Origin: Carex sylvatica
Lineage: Eukaryota > Streptophyta > Magnoliopsida > Poales > Cyperaceae
Direction: 5' to 3'
NCBI GenBank assembly: GCA_964058845.1
Contig: CAXKVR010000808.1
Span: 1-21,986 of the forward strand
DNA: 21,986 nucleotides
The position numbers and the translations under genes are program-made. Below, piece by piece: positions 1 to 8,929 of the stretch. The notes beneath the pieces were generated by a model that ran no database searches, was not told the origin of the DNA, and saw nothing but the letters and a program-made list of their open reading frames with translations. Position 1 is the first letter of the stretch. Every line of letters begins with the position of its first letter.

Positions 1-1
1 C

Positions 2-2898
2 CATTCTTTTAGCCTTTTGAGTCGTTTGTATCCCGTTTTATTTGAAAAAGCAAATAAAGATAAACTTGTTTGTGATGCTTGTGAGTTGGGTAAACATGCC
101 AGGAGCTCTTATGCTAGCTCTGGTAATAGGAGTACTTGTATCTTTGATTTGATTCATACTGATGTATGGGGACCTTGTCCCACAACTACTGTGAATGGAT
201 TTAGATATTTTGTTTCTTTCATTGATTGTTTTTCTCGTGTGACTTGGATTTACCTGATTAAAAACAAGAGTGATGTGTTTGCTTGTTTCAAAGACTTTCA
301 CAAAGAGGTTCAGACTCAATACGGTGCAGTTGTGAAGGTATTGAGGTCTGACAATGGGACCGAGTACACCAATAGGGCATTTGGGGAGTATTTGTCATCT
401 CAGGGAATACAACACCAAACCATGTGTCCGTACACACCAGAGCAAAATGGAGTAGCAGAACGGAAAAACAGACATCTACTTAAGGTAACTTGAAGTATGA
501 TGATTTCGATGAAGGTTCCAAAGTACTTGTGGGGGCAAGCAGTTCTAACAGCAGCTTACTTAATCAACAGGGTGCCTTCATGGGTGTTGGATTGGAAGTC
601 ACCAATTGAAATGCTGAAAGGTAAGAATAGAGATACTCTTCCTATCAAAACCTTTGGTTGTTTGTGCTTCGTACAGGATAACAGGCCAAATGTGAAAAAA
701 CTGGATCCAAGGGCTGTGAAGTGCATCTTTGTTGGGTACTCGGGTACTCAAAAAGGGTATGTATGCTGGAGCCCTGAGGAGAGGAGATTATTTGTGAGTA
801 TGGATGTTACATTCCGAGAGCTCGAGCCATACTACTCCTCAGAGGCGATATCACCATTTGGAGACTCGCTCGATACATGAGGTATGAGGCGAGAGGGGGG
901 GAGTAGTAGGGATGATGAGAGAAAGATAGTGAGTGTGGGTGGTATTGGTTGCCCCATTCCAGAGAATTCAGCTCTGGTTGAGCCAGAAGTTGAGAGGAAT
1001 GAGACCGAAGGTGGTGGAACTCAGGCTCAGGGGGAGTCGAGATACCGTAAGGTGTATGTTAGAAGAACACAGCAGAATGAGAGAGCTGTGCCTACAGTGC
1101 CAATTGTGCCAAGTCCCTTGTTCCTGTTTACTCCGACTCTTGAGACATCTTTACCATCCACCACAGACCCAGAATACACAGGTGATATGATTCCTCTCTC
1201 TACTCCTCCCACTCCCCTATCAGTAAGGATGACTCCTCGCGAGAATGCAGGTATTCCTCATGACCGATATGGTTTTCCACATGATATTGCCCAATTTGTC
1301 TCTTACTCAAACATATCACCTGTACATAGAGCATTCGTTGCATCATTAGATACTGTCTCTATCCCTAAGTGTTGACAGGTTGCTAAGGGAGACCCAAAAT
1401 GGAAAGCAGCCATGCAAGAAGAGCTCGAGACCCTCGAGAAGAACAGAACCTGGAAGCTTGTGTCACTACCACCAGGCAAGAAGGCTGTTGGATGCAAGTG
1501 GGTCTTTACAGTGAAACAGAATCCAGAGAGGGTCTGGTTGAGCGCTACAAGGCTAGGTTGGTAGCGAAGGGGTACAGTCAGACCTATGGCATCGACTATG
1601 ATGAGACCTTTGCACCAGTGGCGAAAATGAGCACAGTGAGGACACTGGTTTCCATGACAGTGAATGGAGGATGAAAGTTACACCAACTCGACGTGAAGAA
1701 TGCGTTTCTTCATGGTGACCTGTTAGAGGAGGTGTATATGGAGATTCCATCAGGGTTTGGCACGAATCAGACAGTGAGGAAGGTGTGCAGGCTCAAAAAG
1801 TCACTTTATGGGTTGATGCAGTCTCCCCGGACCTGGTTTGATAGGTTCAGGAAGGCTATGGTAGGCATGGGCTATCAGCAGATCAATGCTGATCACACGG
1901 TGTTTACTAGACAACATGGTGGTCACATTACTATAATGGTTGTGTATGTCGATGATATGATCATTACCGGGGATGATGAGGGAGAGATTGCACAGTTTAA
2001 GGCAAGATTGGAGAAGGAATTCGAGGTGAAGGATCTGGGACAGCTTAGGTACTTTCTTGGGATTGAGGTGGCTCGTGGAGCAGAGGGGATTGTCTTGTCT
2101 CAAAGGAAGTATGTCATAGTTTTGCTCACTGAGACAGGCATGTTGGAATGCAAGCCTGCAATTTCTCTAATTGATTTGAATGCCAAGATTAGTGCAGAGG
2201 CAGGAGAACAAGTTGACTGTGAGAGGTACCAGAGACTGGTAGGCAGATTGATCTATTTGACACATACAAGTCCCGATATCTCATTTGTAGTGAGCGTGGT
2301 GAGCCGCTACATGCATGATCCTAGAAAAGGCCATATGGACGCAGTGTATCACATTTTGAGGTACCTGAAGAGTGCACTAGGGAAGGGCTTGATTTTTAGG
2401 CAGAATGAACACATGAACATTGAGGGCTACTGTGACTCTGACTGGGCCAGTTGCCAAGATGACAGGAGGTCCACAGCTGGCTATTGCATGTTCGTAGGGG
2501 GTAACTTGGTCTCTTGAAAGAGCAAGAAGCAGCCAGTTGTTGCGAGATCGACAGCAAAAGCCGAGTACAGGGCTATGGCATTGGGAGTAGCTGAGATGGT
2601 GTGACTGAAGAGGTTGTTGGAAGAGCTCAAGGTAAATCACGGAGCTCAAATAAAATTGTGGTGCGATAGCAAGTCAGCGATCAGCATCGCCAACAATCCT
2701 GTGCAGCACGACAGAACCAAGCATGTAGAGATAGGTAGGTTCTTCATAAAGGAAAAGTTAGAAAGTGAACTATTAGAGCTGAGTTATGTAGCTACTGGAG
2801 ATCAAGTAGCTGACTGTCTCACCAAATGACTTAGCTCAATAGATCTAGATAGGTTCTGTGACAAGATGAGCTTGATTGATATATTTTGCTCATCTTGA
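2..2898 (+). pseudogene. copia pol polyprotein remnant (integrase, reverse transcriptase, RNase H)
   Basis: Translation starts in frame 2 at the window edge. It shows the integrase zinc pair CDAC, the core aspartates in HTDVWG and RSDNGTEY, and the glutamate in NGVAERKN, then the copia reverse-transcriptase motif YVDDM and the RNase H motif CDSDWA. The frame is broken by TGA codons at 491-493, 878-880 and 1373-1375. A 2-base insertion near 1525-1530 moves the reading to frame 1, and further TGA codons follow at 1672-1674, 2515-2517, 2602-2604 and 2827-2829. Against copy 2 the lost codons are one Arg, four Trp and two Gly. The RNase H STAEAEYR motif reads STAKAEYR, losing an acidic residue. 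The natural stop is the TGA at 2896-2898, which abuts the polypurine tract. The copy cannot encode an active polyprotein. Confidence 0.93.
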
Positions 2899-2905
2899 GG
2901 GGGAG

Positions 2906-3081
2906 TGTTGAGATTTATGTATGTTTATGCATTACATGGAACTATAGGGACCGTTTGGTAAGATAGAAATTATAGAATAGTTGAGAGTGTTGAATGAAAA
3001 TGTAATGCCTATATAGGCTCAAGAGAACAATGGAATCAATACAATTCTATTTTTCTACTGAACTGTTTGCTCATCTGAACA
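2906..3081 (+). repeat. 3' LTR of copia copy 1
   Basis: It begins TGTTGAGATTTATG directly after the polypurine tract. It aligns with the 164-bp LTR of copy 2 with many substitutions and small indels, including the shared block CCTATATAGG (3008-3017), a probable TATA element. Homology to copy 2 fades after about 3055. The end at 3081 (CTGAACA) is provisional. Confidence 0.7.
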
Positions 3082-3699
3082 GAGATGTAGGCCTTTTAAT
3101 TTTTAATTTGAAGAAAATAAAGAGAAATGTAACGGCAAACTTTGATTTATGTTTGGAAGGACGTTTGTCCGTGAATAAATTTTAATCTTGTTCTTTCCAT
3201 TTTTTTTTTGGTGAGGAAAAATGGAATTCTTGACCCCATTTGATTATATTAAGTCACAAAAGTTTTGTAACCACATGAAAACAAAGGAAAGTGACTCAAA
3301 ACAGTTGAGTCTGGTAAATGAGTAAAAGTAACAAGTAATAAGAGTAAAGAAAAAATCAGAATGAAACGAGCAAAAACCAGAAAGCAAGTGAAGCTATCCT
3401 AAGGTTAACAAAAGAAATAAATTGGAGGTAAAGCCGTTCAAATAGCTGCTGACATGTAGTTCCATTGTGTACTGATCTCTTCAGTCAGTGTCGTGTTGTT
3501 CTTTTCTATACCCCTGAAAGCTCTTGAACACCTCCCTCTCCACAATATGAATTGTGTGATCAGTAAGTGTCGCTGTTGTTGTGTATAGCTGATATTGCAT
3601 CTGTAGTGCCCCCTCTAGATAGTTGCGCCAAACTGAAGTTAAAGACTGCAGCAATGACTCTGTATAACACATTCGGATTGTGATTAATTTGCACTTGCA
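3082..3699. other. AT-rich intergenic stretch, no gene seen
   Basis: No open frame, tRNA or repeat boundary that I can support. The right part (3481-3699) is the downstream continuation of the minus-strand frame holding the LINE fragment, but its translation there no longer resembles a known domain. Confidence 0.5.
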
Positions 3700-4010
3700 G
3701 TATCTGTTCACCAATGACCAACCCCTTTTCATCAAATTGTCGAGAGTGAGAATCTTATTGTGCAGCATGAGCCACCTAAACACCTTCATTCTCGGTGGCA
3801 CTGTCAGAATCCAAATTCTGCTAAAGCTGTTCATTACCTTTGATCCATTCTTCATCTGGTAGTATGCGCTTCTGACAGTAAATTTCCCATTGGCAGTCCA
3901 TTTCTTCCTTGCATCATCTGGTTGCTGTGACACAGTGTGACATCTGATAAATCCCCGGCTAGCTGTTGTAATTGTTGATAAGCTAAGTCAGGTAGTTTTG
4001 GTCTGAAGAA
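3700..4010 (-). pseudogene. LINE-type fragment: zinc-binding tail region of a non-LTR reverse transcriptase
   Basis: A minus-strand frame entering at 3933 reads KKWTANGKFTVRSAYY, then RIWILTVPPRMKVFRWLMLH, then NKILTLDNLMKRGW. This is the usual order of the plant LINE C-terminal domain known as zf-RVT: W..NG.FTV.SAY, then IW....PP..K.F.W...H..L.T...L..RG. The residues just upstream (ending LAGDLSDVTLCHS) are in another frame overlapping near 3933, which suggests a one-base frameshift. The expected C..C...H...C cluster after RGW is only partly present (RYCKCK). No LINE start, endonuclease, core RT domain or poly-A tail is visible, so this is an isolated decayed scrap. Some plant host proteins carry the same domain, but the short length and frame break favour a remnant. 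Confidence 0.65.
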
Positions 4011-4106
4011 GGTGATCAGCGATTGCGTGTGATTGGCTTTGTTGAGGGTCACCTGGGCATTGGTTGTGTAGGTGAACAAGATTGAAAAATTGTATCTAAG
4101 CCCCAA

Positions 4107-4266
4107 TTATGAAAATTTGTACTTTAATTTATGCTCAGTGAACAAATTAAAATTTAGTTCGGTTTGTTTCGTTCGGTTTTAATTCAGTTAATAAGTTTAT
4201 TTTGGTTTATTTGGTTGTATTTTAAAAAACTGAATAAAATTTTAGTTTGCTTATTTTATTTTAGTT
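4107..4266. other. short AT-rich foldback-like sequence split by copia copy 2
   Basis: The sequence from about 4155 (TAGTTCGGTT, then TTCGGTTTTAATTCAGTTAA) is roughly the reverse complement of the sequence just right of copy 2 (TTAACTGAACCGAAACTA from 9094). Removing copy 2 and one TTAAC joins the two into a small inverted-repeat unit of roughly 130 bp. This could be a MITE, but ends and target duplication are not resolved. Confidence 0.3.
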
Positions 4267-4271
4267 TTAAC
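4267..4271. repeat. target site duplication, left of copia copy 2
   Basis: TTAAC directly precedes the LTR and is repeated exactly at 9094-9098 after the other LTR. Five bases is the usual duplication for copia integrases. Confidence 0.93.
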
Positions 4272-4435
4272 TGTGGATTTTTAGGAAAAATGAATTGTAT
4301 TGATTCCTTTGTTCTTTTGAGCCTATATAGGTGTTACATTTTTCATTCCTAACCCTACTATTCTTTATAATTCCTTTCTTACCAATATAACCCTATAACT
4401 TCTAATAATGCAATAAACATACATAAATCTCAACA
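4272..4435 (-). repeat. 3' LTR of copia copy 2
   Basis: 164 bp, beginning TGTTGAG and ending CCACA in element orientation. It is identical to the 5' LTR except at 4292. It contains CCTATATAGG (4322-4331). Confidence 0.97.
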
Positions 4436-4447
4436 CTCCCCCTCAAG
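4436..4447 (-). other. polypurine tract of copia copy 2
   Basis: The minus strand reads CTTGAGGGGGAG immediately before the 3' LTR. This is the expected plus-strand primer in reverse transcription. The Gag-Pol stop codon (TGA, 4443-4445) lies inside it, so coding region and tract overlap. Copy 1 has the same arrangement. Confidence 0.9.
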
Positions 4448-7400
4448 ATGGGCAAAAGATATCCATCAAGCCCATCTTGTCACAAAACCTTTCTAGATCT
4501 ATTGAGCTAAGTCCTTTGGTGAGGCAGTCAGCTACTTGATCTCCAGTAGCTACATGACTCAGCTCCAATAGTCCACTTTCTAGCTTTTCCTTTATGAAGA
4601 ACCTATCGATCTCCACATGCTTGGTTCTATCATGCTGTACAGGATTGTTGGCAATGCTGATTGCTGACTTACTATCGCACCACAATTTCATTTGAGCTCT
4701 GTGATTCACCTTGAGCTCTTCCAACAACCTTTTCAGCCACACCATCTCAGCAACTCCCAATGCCATAGCCCTGTACTCGGCTTCTGCTGTCGATCTCGCA
4801 ACAACTGGCTGCTTCTTGCTCTTCCAAGAGACCAAATTGCCCCCTACAAACATGCAGTAGCCAGCTGTGGACCTTCTGTCATCTTGACAACTAGCCCAAT
4901 CAGAGTCACAGTAACCCTCAATGTTCATGTGTCCATTCTTCCTGAAAAACAAGCCCTTCCCCGGTGCACTCTTCAGGTACCTCAGAATGTGATACACTGC
5001 ATCCATATGGCCCTTCCTAGGGTCATGCATGTAGCGACTCACCACGCTCACTGCAAATGAGATATCGGGACGAGTATGTGTCAAATAGATCAATCTGCCT
5101 ACCAGTCTCTGGTATCTCTCACGATCAACCTCTTCTCCTGCCTCTGCACTTATCTTGGTCTTCACATCAATTGGAGAAACTGCAGGCCTGCACCCCAACA
5201 TGCCTGTCTCTGTAAGCAAGTCTAGGACATACTTCCTTTGGGATAAAACAATCCCCTCTGCTTCGCGAGCCACCTCAATTCCAAGGAAGTACCTAAGTTG
5301 TCCCAAATCTTTCACCTCGAATTCTTTCCCCAATTTTGCTTTCAACTGTGCAATTTCCCCCTCATCATCCCCGGTAATGATCATATCATCGACATACACA
5401 GCTAGCATAGTAATGTGACCACAATGTTGTCGAGAAAATACCGTGTGGTCAGCATTGATTTGCTGATAGCCCATGCCTACCATAGCCTTCCTGAACCTAT
5501 CAAACCAGGCCCGAGGGGATTGCTTCAACCCATAGAGCGACTTCTTGAGCCTGCACACCTTACCCACTGTCTGGTTTGTGCCAAACCCTGGTGGAACCTC
5601 CATGTACACCTCCTCCAACAAATCACCATGAAGAAAGGCATTCTTCACATCGAGTTGGTGTAACTGCCATCCCTCATTCACTGCCATGGAAACCAGTGTC
5701 CTCACTGTGCTCATCTTCGCTACGGGTGCAAAGGTCTCATCATAGTCAATGCCATACGTCTGACTGTACCCCTTCGCTACTAGTCGAGCCTTGTAGCGCT
5801 CAACCAGACCCTCTGGATTCTGTTTTACTGTGAAGACCCATTTGCATCCAACAGCCTTCTTGCCTGGTGGTAGTGACACAAGTTCCCAGGTTTTGTTCTT
5901 GCAAAGGGCACTGAGCTCTTCTAGCATGGCTGTTTTCCACTTTGGATCTCCTTTAGCAACCTGCCAACACTTAGGGATAGATATAGTGTCTAGTGATGCA
6001 ATGAACGCTCTATGTACCGGTGATATCTGTGAGTAAGAGACAAACTGAGCAATCTCATGCGGAAAACCATATCGGTCAGGAGGAATACCCGCATTCTCGC
6101 GAGAAGTCCTTCTTACTGATAGGGGCGTGGGAGGAGTAGAGAGAGGAATCATAGCACCTGTATATTCTGAGTCTGAGGTGGATGGTGTAAGTGTCTCACG
6201 AGTCGGAGTAGGCAGGGACAAGGGACTTGACACAGGTGACACTGTAGGCACGGCTCCCTCACTCTGCTTATTTCTTCTCACATACACCTCACGGTATCTC
6301 GACTCTCCCTGAGCTTGAGTTCTACCACCTTCGGATCTATTCCTCTCAACTTCCGGCTCACCCACAGCCGAATCTTCTCTTTGTGGCTCAACCCTGACCG
6401 AATCCTCCTTTTCCGGCTCAACTCTAGCCGAATCCTCCTTTTCCGGCTCAACTCTTGCCGAATCCATCAGTGGACAAGGAATACCACCCACACTCACCAT
6501 CCTCCTCTCACTATCACTACTACTCTCCCCCTCTCGCCTCATACCTCCTGTATCGAGCGAGTCTTCAAAGGGTGATGTAGTCTCTGAGGAGTAGTAAGGT
6601 TGGAGCTCGCGAAATGTAACATCCATACTCACAAACAATCTCCTCTCTATTGGACTCCAGCACACATAACCCTTTTGAGTACCAGAGTAACCCACAAAGA
6701 TGCATTTCACCGCTCTGGGATCCAACTTCCCCACTGTTGGTCTATTGTCTTTCACAAAGCACACACATCCAAATACCTTAGGAGGAAGAATACCTCCATT
6801 ATCTCCTTTCAACACCACACACGGAGTCTGCCAGTCCAACACTCTAGATGGCATTCTATTGATCAATTGTGCGGCTGTCTGAACTGCTTGTCCCCACAAA
6901 TATTTCGAAACATTCATGGAGATCATCATGCACCGGGCTACCTCCAACAAGTGTCTATTCTTCCTTTCTGCCACTCCATTTTGTGCTGGTGTGTAAGGGC
7001 ACGTGGTCTGATGATGTATCCCATGAACTGACAAATACTCCTCGAATGCCTTGTTTGTATATTTAGTCCCATTATCGGATCTCAGTGCCTTCACCACAGC
7101 ACCAAACTGAGTTTGAACCGCCTTATGGAAATCCTTGAAACAAGCAAGTACATCACTCTTGTTTTTCATCAAATACAACCATGTGACACGAGAATAACAA
7201 TCAATGAAAGTCACAAAAAATCTATACCCATTCATCGAAGTTGTTGAGCAAGGCCCCCATACATCTGAGTGTACCAGATCAAAAGCATGAGAACTCCTAC
7301 TTCCTAAGCTTACATACGAACTCCTTGTATGCTTCCCAAACTCACATCCATCACACACAAGTTTCTGTTTGTCAGCTTTCTCATACTTTGATGGAAACAG

Positions 7401-8492
7401 ACGTTCCAGTAGGCTGAAAGAAGAGTGCCCCATCCGCCGATGAATTAGAAGCAACTCATCCTCCACACTCACCCCAGATCCTCCTGCCCCCACTCTATCG
7501 ACCACAGATGCCAATGCTGTGTCCATCCCTTTTCTATCCATGTACCACAATCCATCATGCCATGTGCCAGTCCCAAGTATCCGACCTGTCCCCTTCTCCT
7601 GAAAAATCATCGTCGGAATATCAAAGGTCACGATGCATTTCTGCTCACGAATAATAGCACTAATGGACACCAGGTTTACGGGAAAGGAAGGAGCATGCAA
7701 CACATTGGTCAGAGTGACTGAATCTGTACATCTCACAGTACCCTTACCAACCACGGGCTGGACCGTACCATCGGCTGTCTGAATGCTATCTAAGACTGAC
7801 AGGTGAGTATAAGAAGAAAACTCTCTAGCAGCACCAGTCACATGGCGAGATGCACCAGAGTCTACTATCCAATCTGATGATCTAGTAGTGGGTATAGAGG
7901 CAAGAGCAAGTGTGTCAGCGACCGCACTTTTCCCCTCACTTGCTCCTTTCTGCCTCCTCCTGACTATCTCCATGATCAAATCCTCCTCGGATAACCCCAC
8001 AATAGCTTGTTTCTCTTCCTTTGCAACCATCAAATTTGCCCAATTGCCTCCTCTTCCACCTCTTTGGCCCCTACGGCCATGTTCACAGTTCCCAGACTGC
8101 CCCCTTTCACCTGCATCTCGCTTCTTAGGTGACTTAGAACAAGTCTGTTTCAGGTGACCTACCTCACCACATATGTAACACCGTCGATACTCACCTCTGA
8201 ACCCTGTGTTACTTGTGTGATCTGAGTTGGAGACCGCTAGTGTTGACTTCACCCCTGAAAGTCCTGCTGCCTTAGCCTGTAGCCTAATCCGGCTCTCCTC
8301 CTCAGTCAAGTACGTAGCTGGCCCTTCGAGCCTCATGTCAATAGGTGGCAGCTCAACCTTCTGGACCTTCGACTTGCTCTCAACAGAATCTTGGTACACG
8401 GCCAACGCTCGTCGCACCACGACAACCATCTCATCAGAGGTCAGCTTCGCGCAAGCCTTTGCAAACGCATTCTCAGTCTCCTCCTCTGACAT
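4443..8492 (-). CDS. copia Gag-Pol polyprotein, single intact frame with a shortened Gag
   Basis: 1349 residues. The Gag zinc knuckle CYICGEVGHLKQTC is at 105-118. The aspartic protease motif WIVDSGA is at 208-214. The integrase zinc site uses H351, H356, C380 and C383. The integrase triad D410, D473, E509 has the canonical D-x62-D-x35-E spacing. A hydrophilic linker with four 10-residue repeats spans 677-716. The reverse transcriptase spans about 865-1110 with YVDDM at 1033-1037. RNase H has CDSDWA at 1195, STAEAEYR near 1235 and WCDSKSA at 1271. The start is the first ATG of this frame and the leader upstream holds only short frames. Copia Gag normally has a capsid-like domain of about 150-200 residues before the knuckle. 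Only 104 residues are present here, so that domain is missing or mostly deleted. All pol catalytic residues are present. The expected product is a polyprotein cleaved by its own protease. Confidence 0.96.
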   Translation of the reverse strand: MSEEETENAFAKACAKLTSDEMVVVVRRALAVYQDSVESKSKVQKVELPPIDMRLEGPATYLTEEESRIRLQAKAAGLSGVKSTLAVSNSDHTSNTGFRGEYRRCYICGEVGHLKQTCSKSPKKRDAGERGQSGNCEHGRRGQRGGRGGNWANLMVAKEEKQAIVGLSEEDLIMEIVRRRQKGASEGKSAVADTLALASIPTTRSSDWIVDSGASRHVTGAAREFSSYTHLSVLDSIQTADGTVQPVVGKGTVRCTDSVTLTNVLHAPSFPVNLVSISAIIREQKCIVTFDIPTMIFQEKGTGRILGTGTWHDGLWYMDRKGMDTALASVVDRVGAGGSGVSVEDELLLIHRRMGHSSFSLLERLFPSKYEKADKQKLVCDGCEFGKHTRSSYVSLGSRSSHAFDLVHSDVWGPCSTTSMNGYRFFVTFIDCYSRVTWLYLMKNKSDVLACFKDFHKAVQTQFGAVVKALRSDNGTKYTNKAFEEYLSVHGIHHQTTCPYTPAQNGVAERKNRHLLEVARCMMISMNVSKYLWGQAVQTAAQLINRMPSRVLDWQTPCVVLKGDNGGILPPKVFGCVCFVKDNRPTVGKLDPRAVKCIFVGYSGTQKGYVCWSPIERRLFVSMDVTFRELQPYYSSETTSPFEDSLDTGGMRREGESSSDSERRMVSVGGIPCPLMDSARVEPEKEDSARVEPEKEDSVRVEPQREDSAVGEPEVERNRSEGGRTQAQGESRYREVYVRRNKQSEGAVPTVSPVSSPLSLPTPTRETLTPSTSDSEYTGAMIPLSTPPTPLSVRRTSRENAGIPPDRYGFPHEIAQFVSYSQISPVHRAFIASLDTISIPKCWQVAKGDPKWKTAMLEELSALCKNKTWELVSLPPGKKAVGCKWVFTVKQNPEGLVERYKARLVAKGYSQTYGIDYDETFAPVAKMSTVRTLVSMAVNEGWQLHQLDVKNAFLHGDLLEEVYMEVPPGFGTNQTVGKVCRLKKSLYGLKQSPRAWFDRFRKAMVGMGYQQINADHTVFSRQHCGHITMLAVYVDDMIITGDDEGEIAQLKAKLGKEFEVKDLGQLRYFLGIEVAREAEGIVLSQRKYVLDLLTETGMLGCRPAVSPIDVKTKISAEAGEEVDRERYQRLVGRLIYLTHTRPDISFAVSVVSRYMHDPRKGHMDAVYHILRYLKSAPGKGLFFRKNGHMNIEGYCDSDWASCQDDRRSTAGYCMFVGGNLVSWKSKKQPVVARSTAEAEYRAMALGVAEMVWLKRLLEELKVNHRAQMKLWCDSKSAISIANNPVQHDRTKHVEIDRFFIKEKLESGLLELSHVATGDQVADCLTKGLSSIDLERFCDKMGLMDIFCPS
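6345..6464 (-). repeat. four 30-bp tandem repeats encoding a 10-residue unit in the integrase-RT linker
   Basis: Residues 677-716 of the polyprotein are DSARVEPEKE twice, then DSVRVEPQRE and DSAVGEPEVE. The DNA period is 30 bp, so length changes keep the frame. Copy 1 has only one unit at this place (NSALVEPEVE, near 967-997). Confidence 0.9.
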
Positions 8493-8705
8493 TGATCCGA
8501 CTCAGATCTATGCCTCACAGATTAATCCAAGTCCGAATCCTTCCTATTACTCTCTTAGACCCGATCTTACACTGTTAAGATCGAGATCCACATCATCTCC
8601 CTCTCTCTTCTTCTTCTTCTTCCTCTTGACCCGATCTGGATCTACCTCATCAAGATTCGAGTTCAATCCTGATCAGACCGCGATCCAAACCCGCTTCTCG
8701 GGTAT

Positions 8706-8768
8706 CGTGGGGTAGAGGCCCCCCACGCCGGCCAATCAACACAAAGAGGCTACCTTTGATGGCCGGCC
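8706..8768 (-). other. two adjacent hairpins in the retrotransposon leader
   Basis: CGTGGGG (8706-8712) pairs with CCCCACG (8721-8727) across an 8-nt loop. GCCGGCCA (8727-8734) pairs with TGGCCGGC (8760-8767), and the stem continues inward through ATCAA/TTGAT with one bulged base. The sequence also contains the 8-bp palindrome GGCCGGCC (8761-8768). It lies between primer-binding site and start codon, where retroelement RNAs often carry packaging or dimerisation signals. That role is inferred. Confidence 0.55.
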
Positions 8769-8815
8769 GACTCTAGAAGAAGAGAAGACCGAGCGGCGAA
8801 AGAGATGAAAGGAGC

Positions 8816-8893
8816 GGTACTGTAGCAAACCGGCACTGTAGCGGCGCGGAACTGTAGCGAACCGGTACTGTAGCAGCGCGACACTGTAGCAAC
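8816..8893 (-). repeat. five 16-bp leader repeats around ACTGTAGC
   Basis: Units at 8816, 8832, 8848, 8864 and 8880 (the last is partial) share the core ACTGTAGC. Their tails alternate between AAACC/GAACC and GGCGC/AGCGC, giving a 32-bp higher-order period. The block is far more GC-rich than the surroundings and lies in the untranslated leader of copia copy 2. Confidence 0.9.
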
Positions 8894-8916
8894 TAGAGTT
8901 AGGTTTAGGTTTTTAA

Positions 8917-8929
8917 GGCTCTGATACCA
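8917..8929 (-). other. primer-binding site of copia copy 2
   Basis: The minus strand reads TGGTATCAGAGCC, the standard plant copia site complementary to the 3' end of initiator methionine tRNA. It abuts the 5' LTR with no spacer. Confidence 0.95.

Larger units (their letters stand above)
1..3081 (+). mobile_element. Ty1/copia LTR retrotransposon, copy 1, 5' part outside the window
   Basis: The order integrase zinc region, integrase core, reverse transcriptase, RNase H, polypurine tract and LTR is that of the copia superfamily. The window opens inside the GAG-pre-integrase region, at the position matching residue 356 of the complete copy 2 further right. The gag, protease and 5' LTR therefore lie outside the window. 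The polypurine tract GAGGGGGAG ends at 2905, followed by an LTR starting TGTTGAG. The right boundary at 3081 is a guess (an in-register CA) because the partner LTR is not visible. Copy 2 has a closely related protein but a clearly diverged LTR, so these are sister copies rather than a recent duplication. Confidence 0.92.

Noticed and set aside
4692..8715. Many plus-strand frames across copia copy 2
   Set aside because: They are antisense shadows of the intact minus-strand Gag-Pol frame, which has all catalytic motifs.
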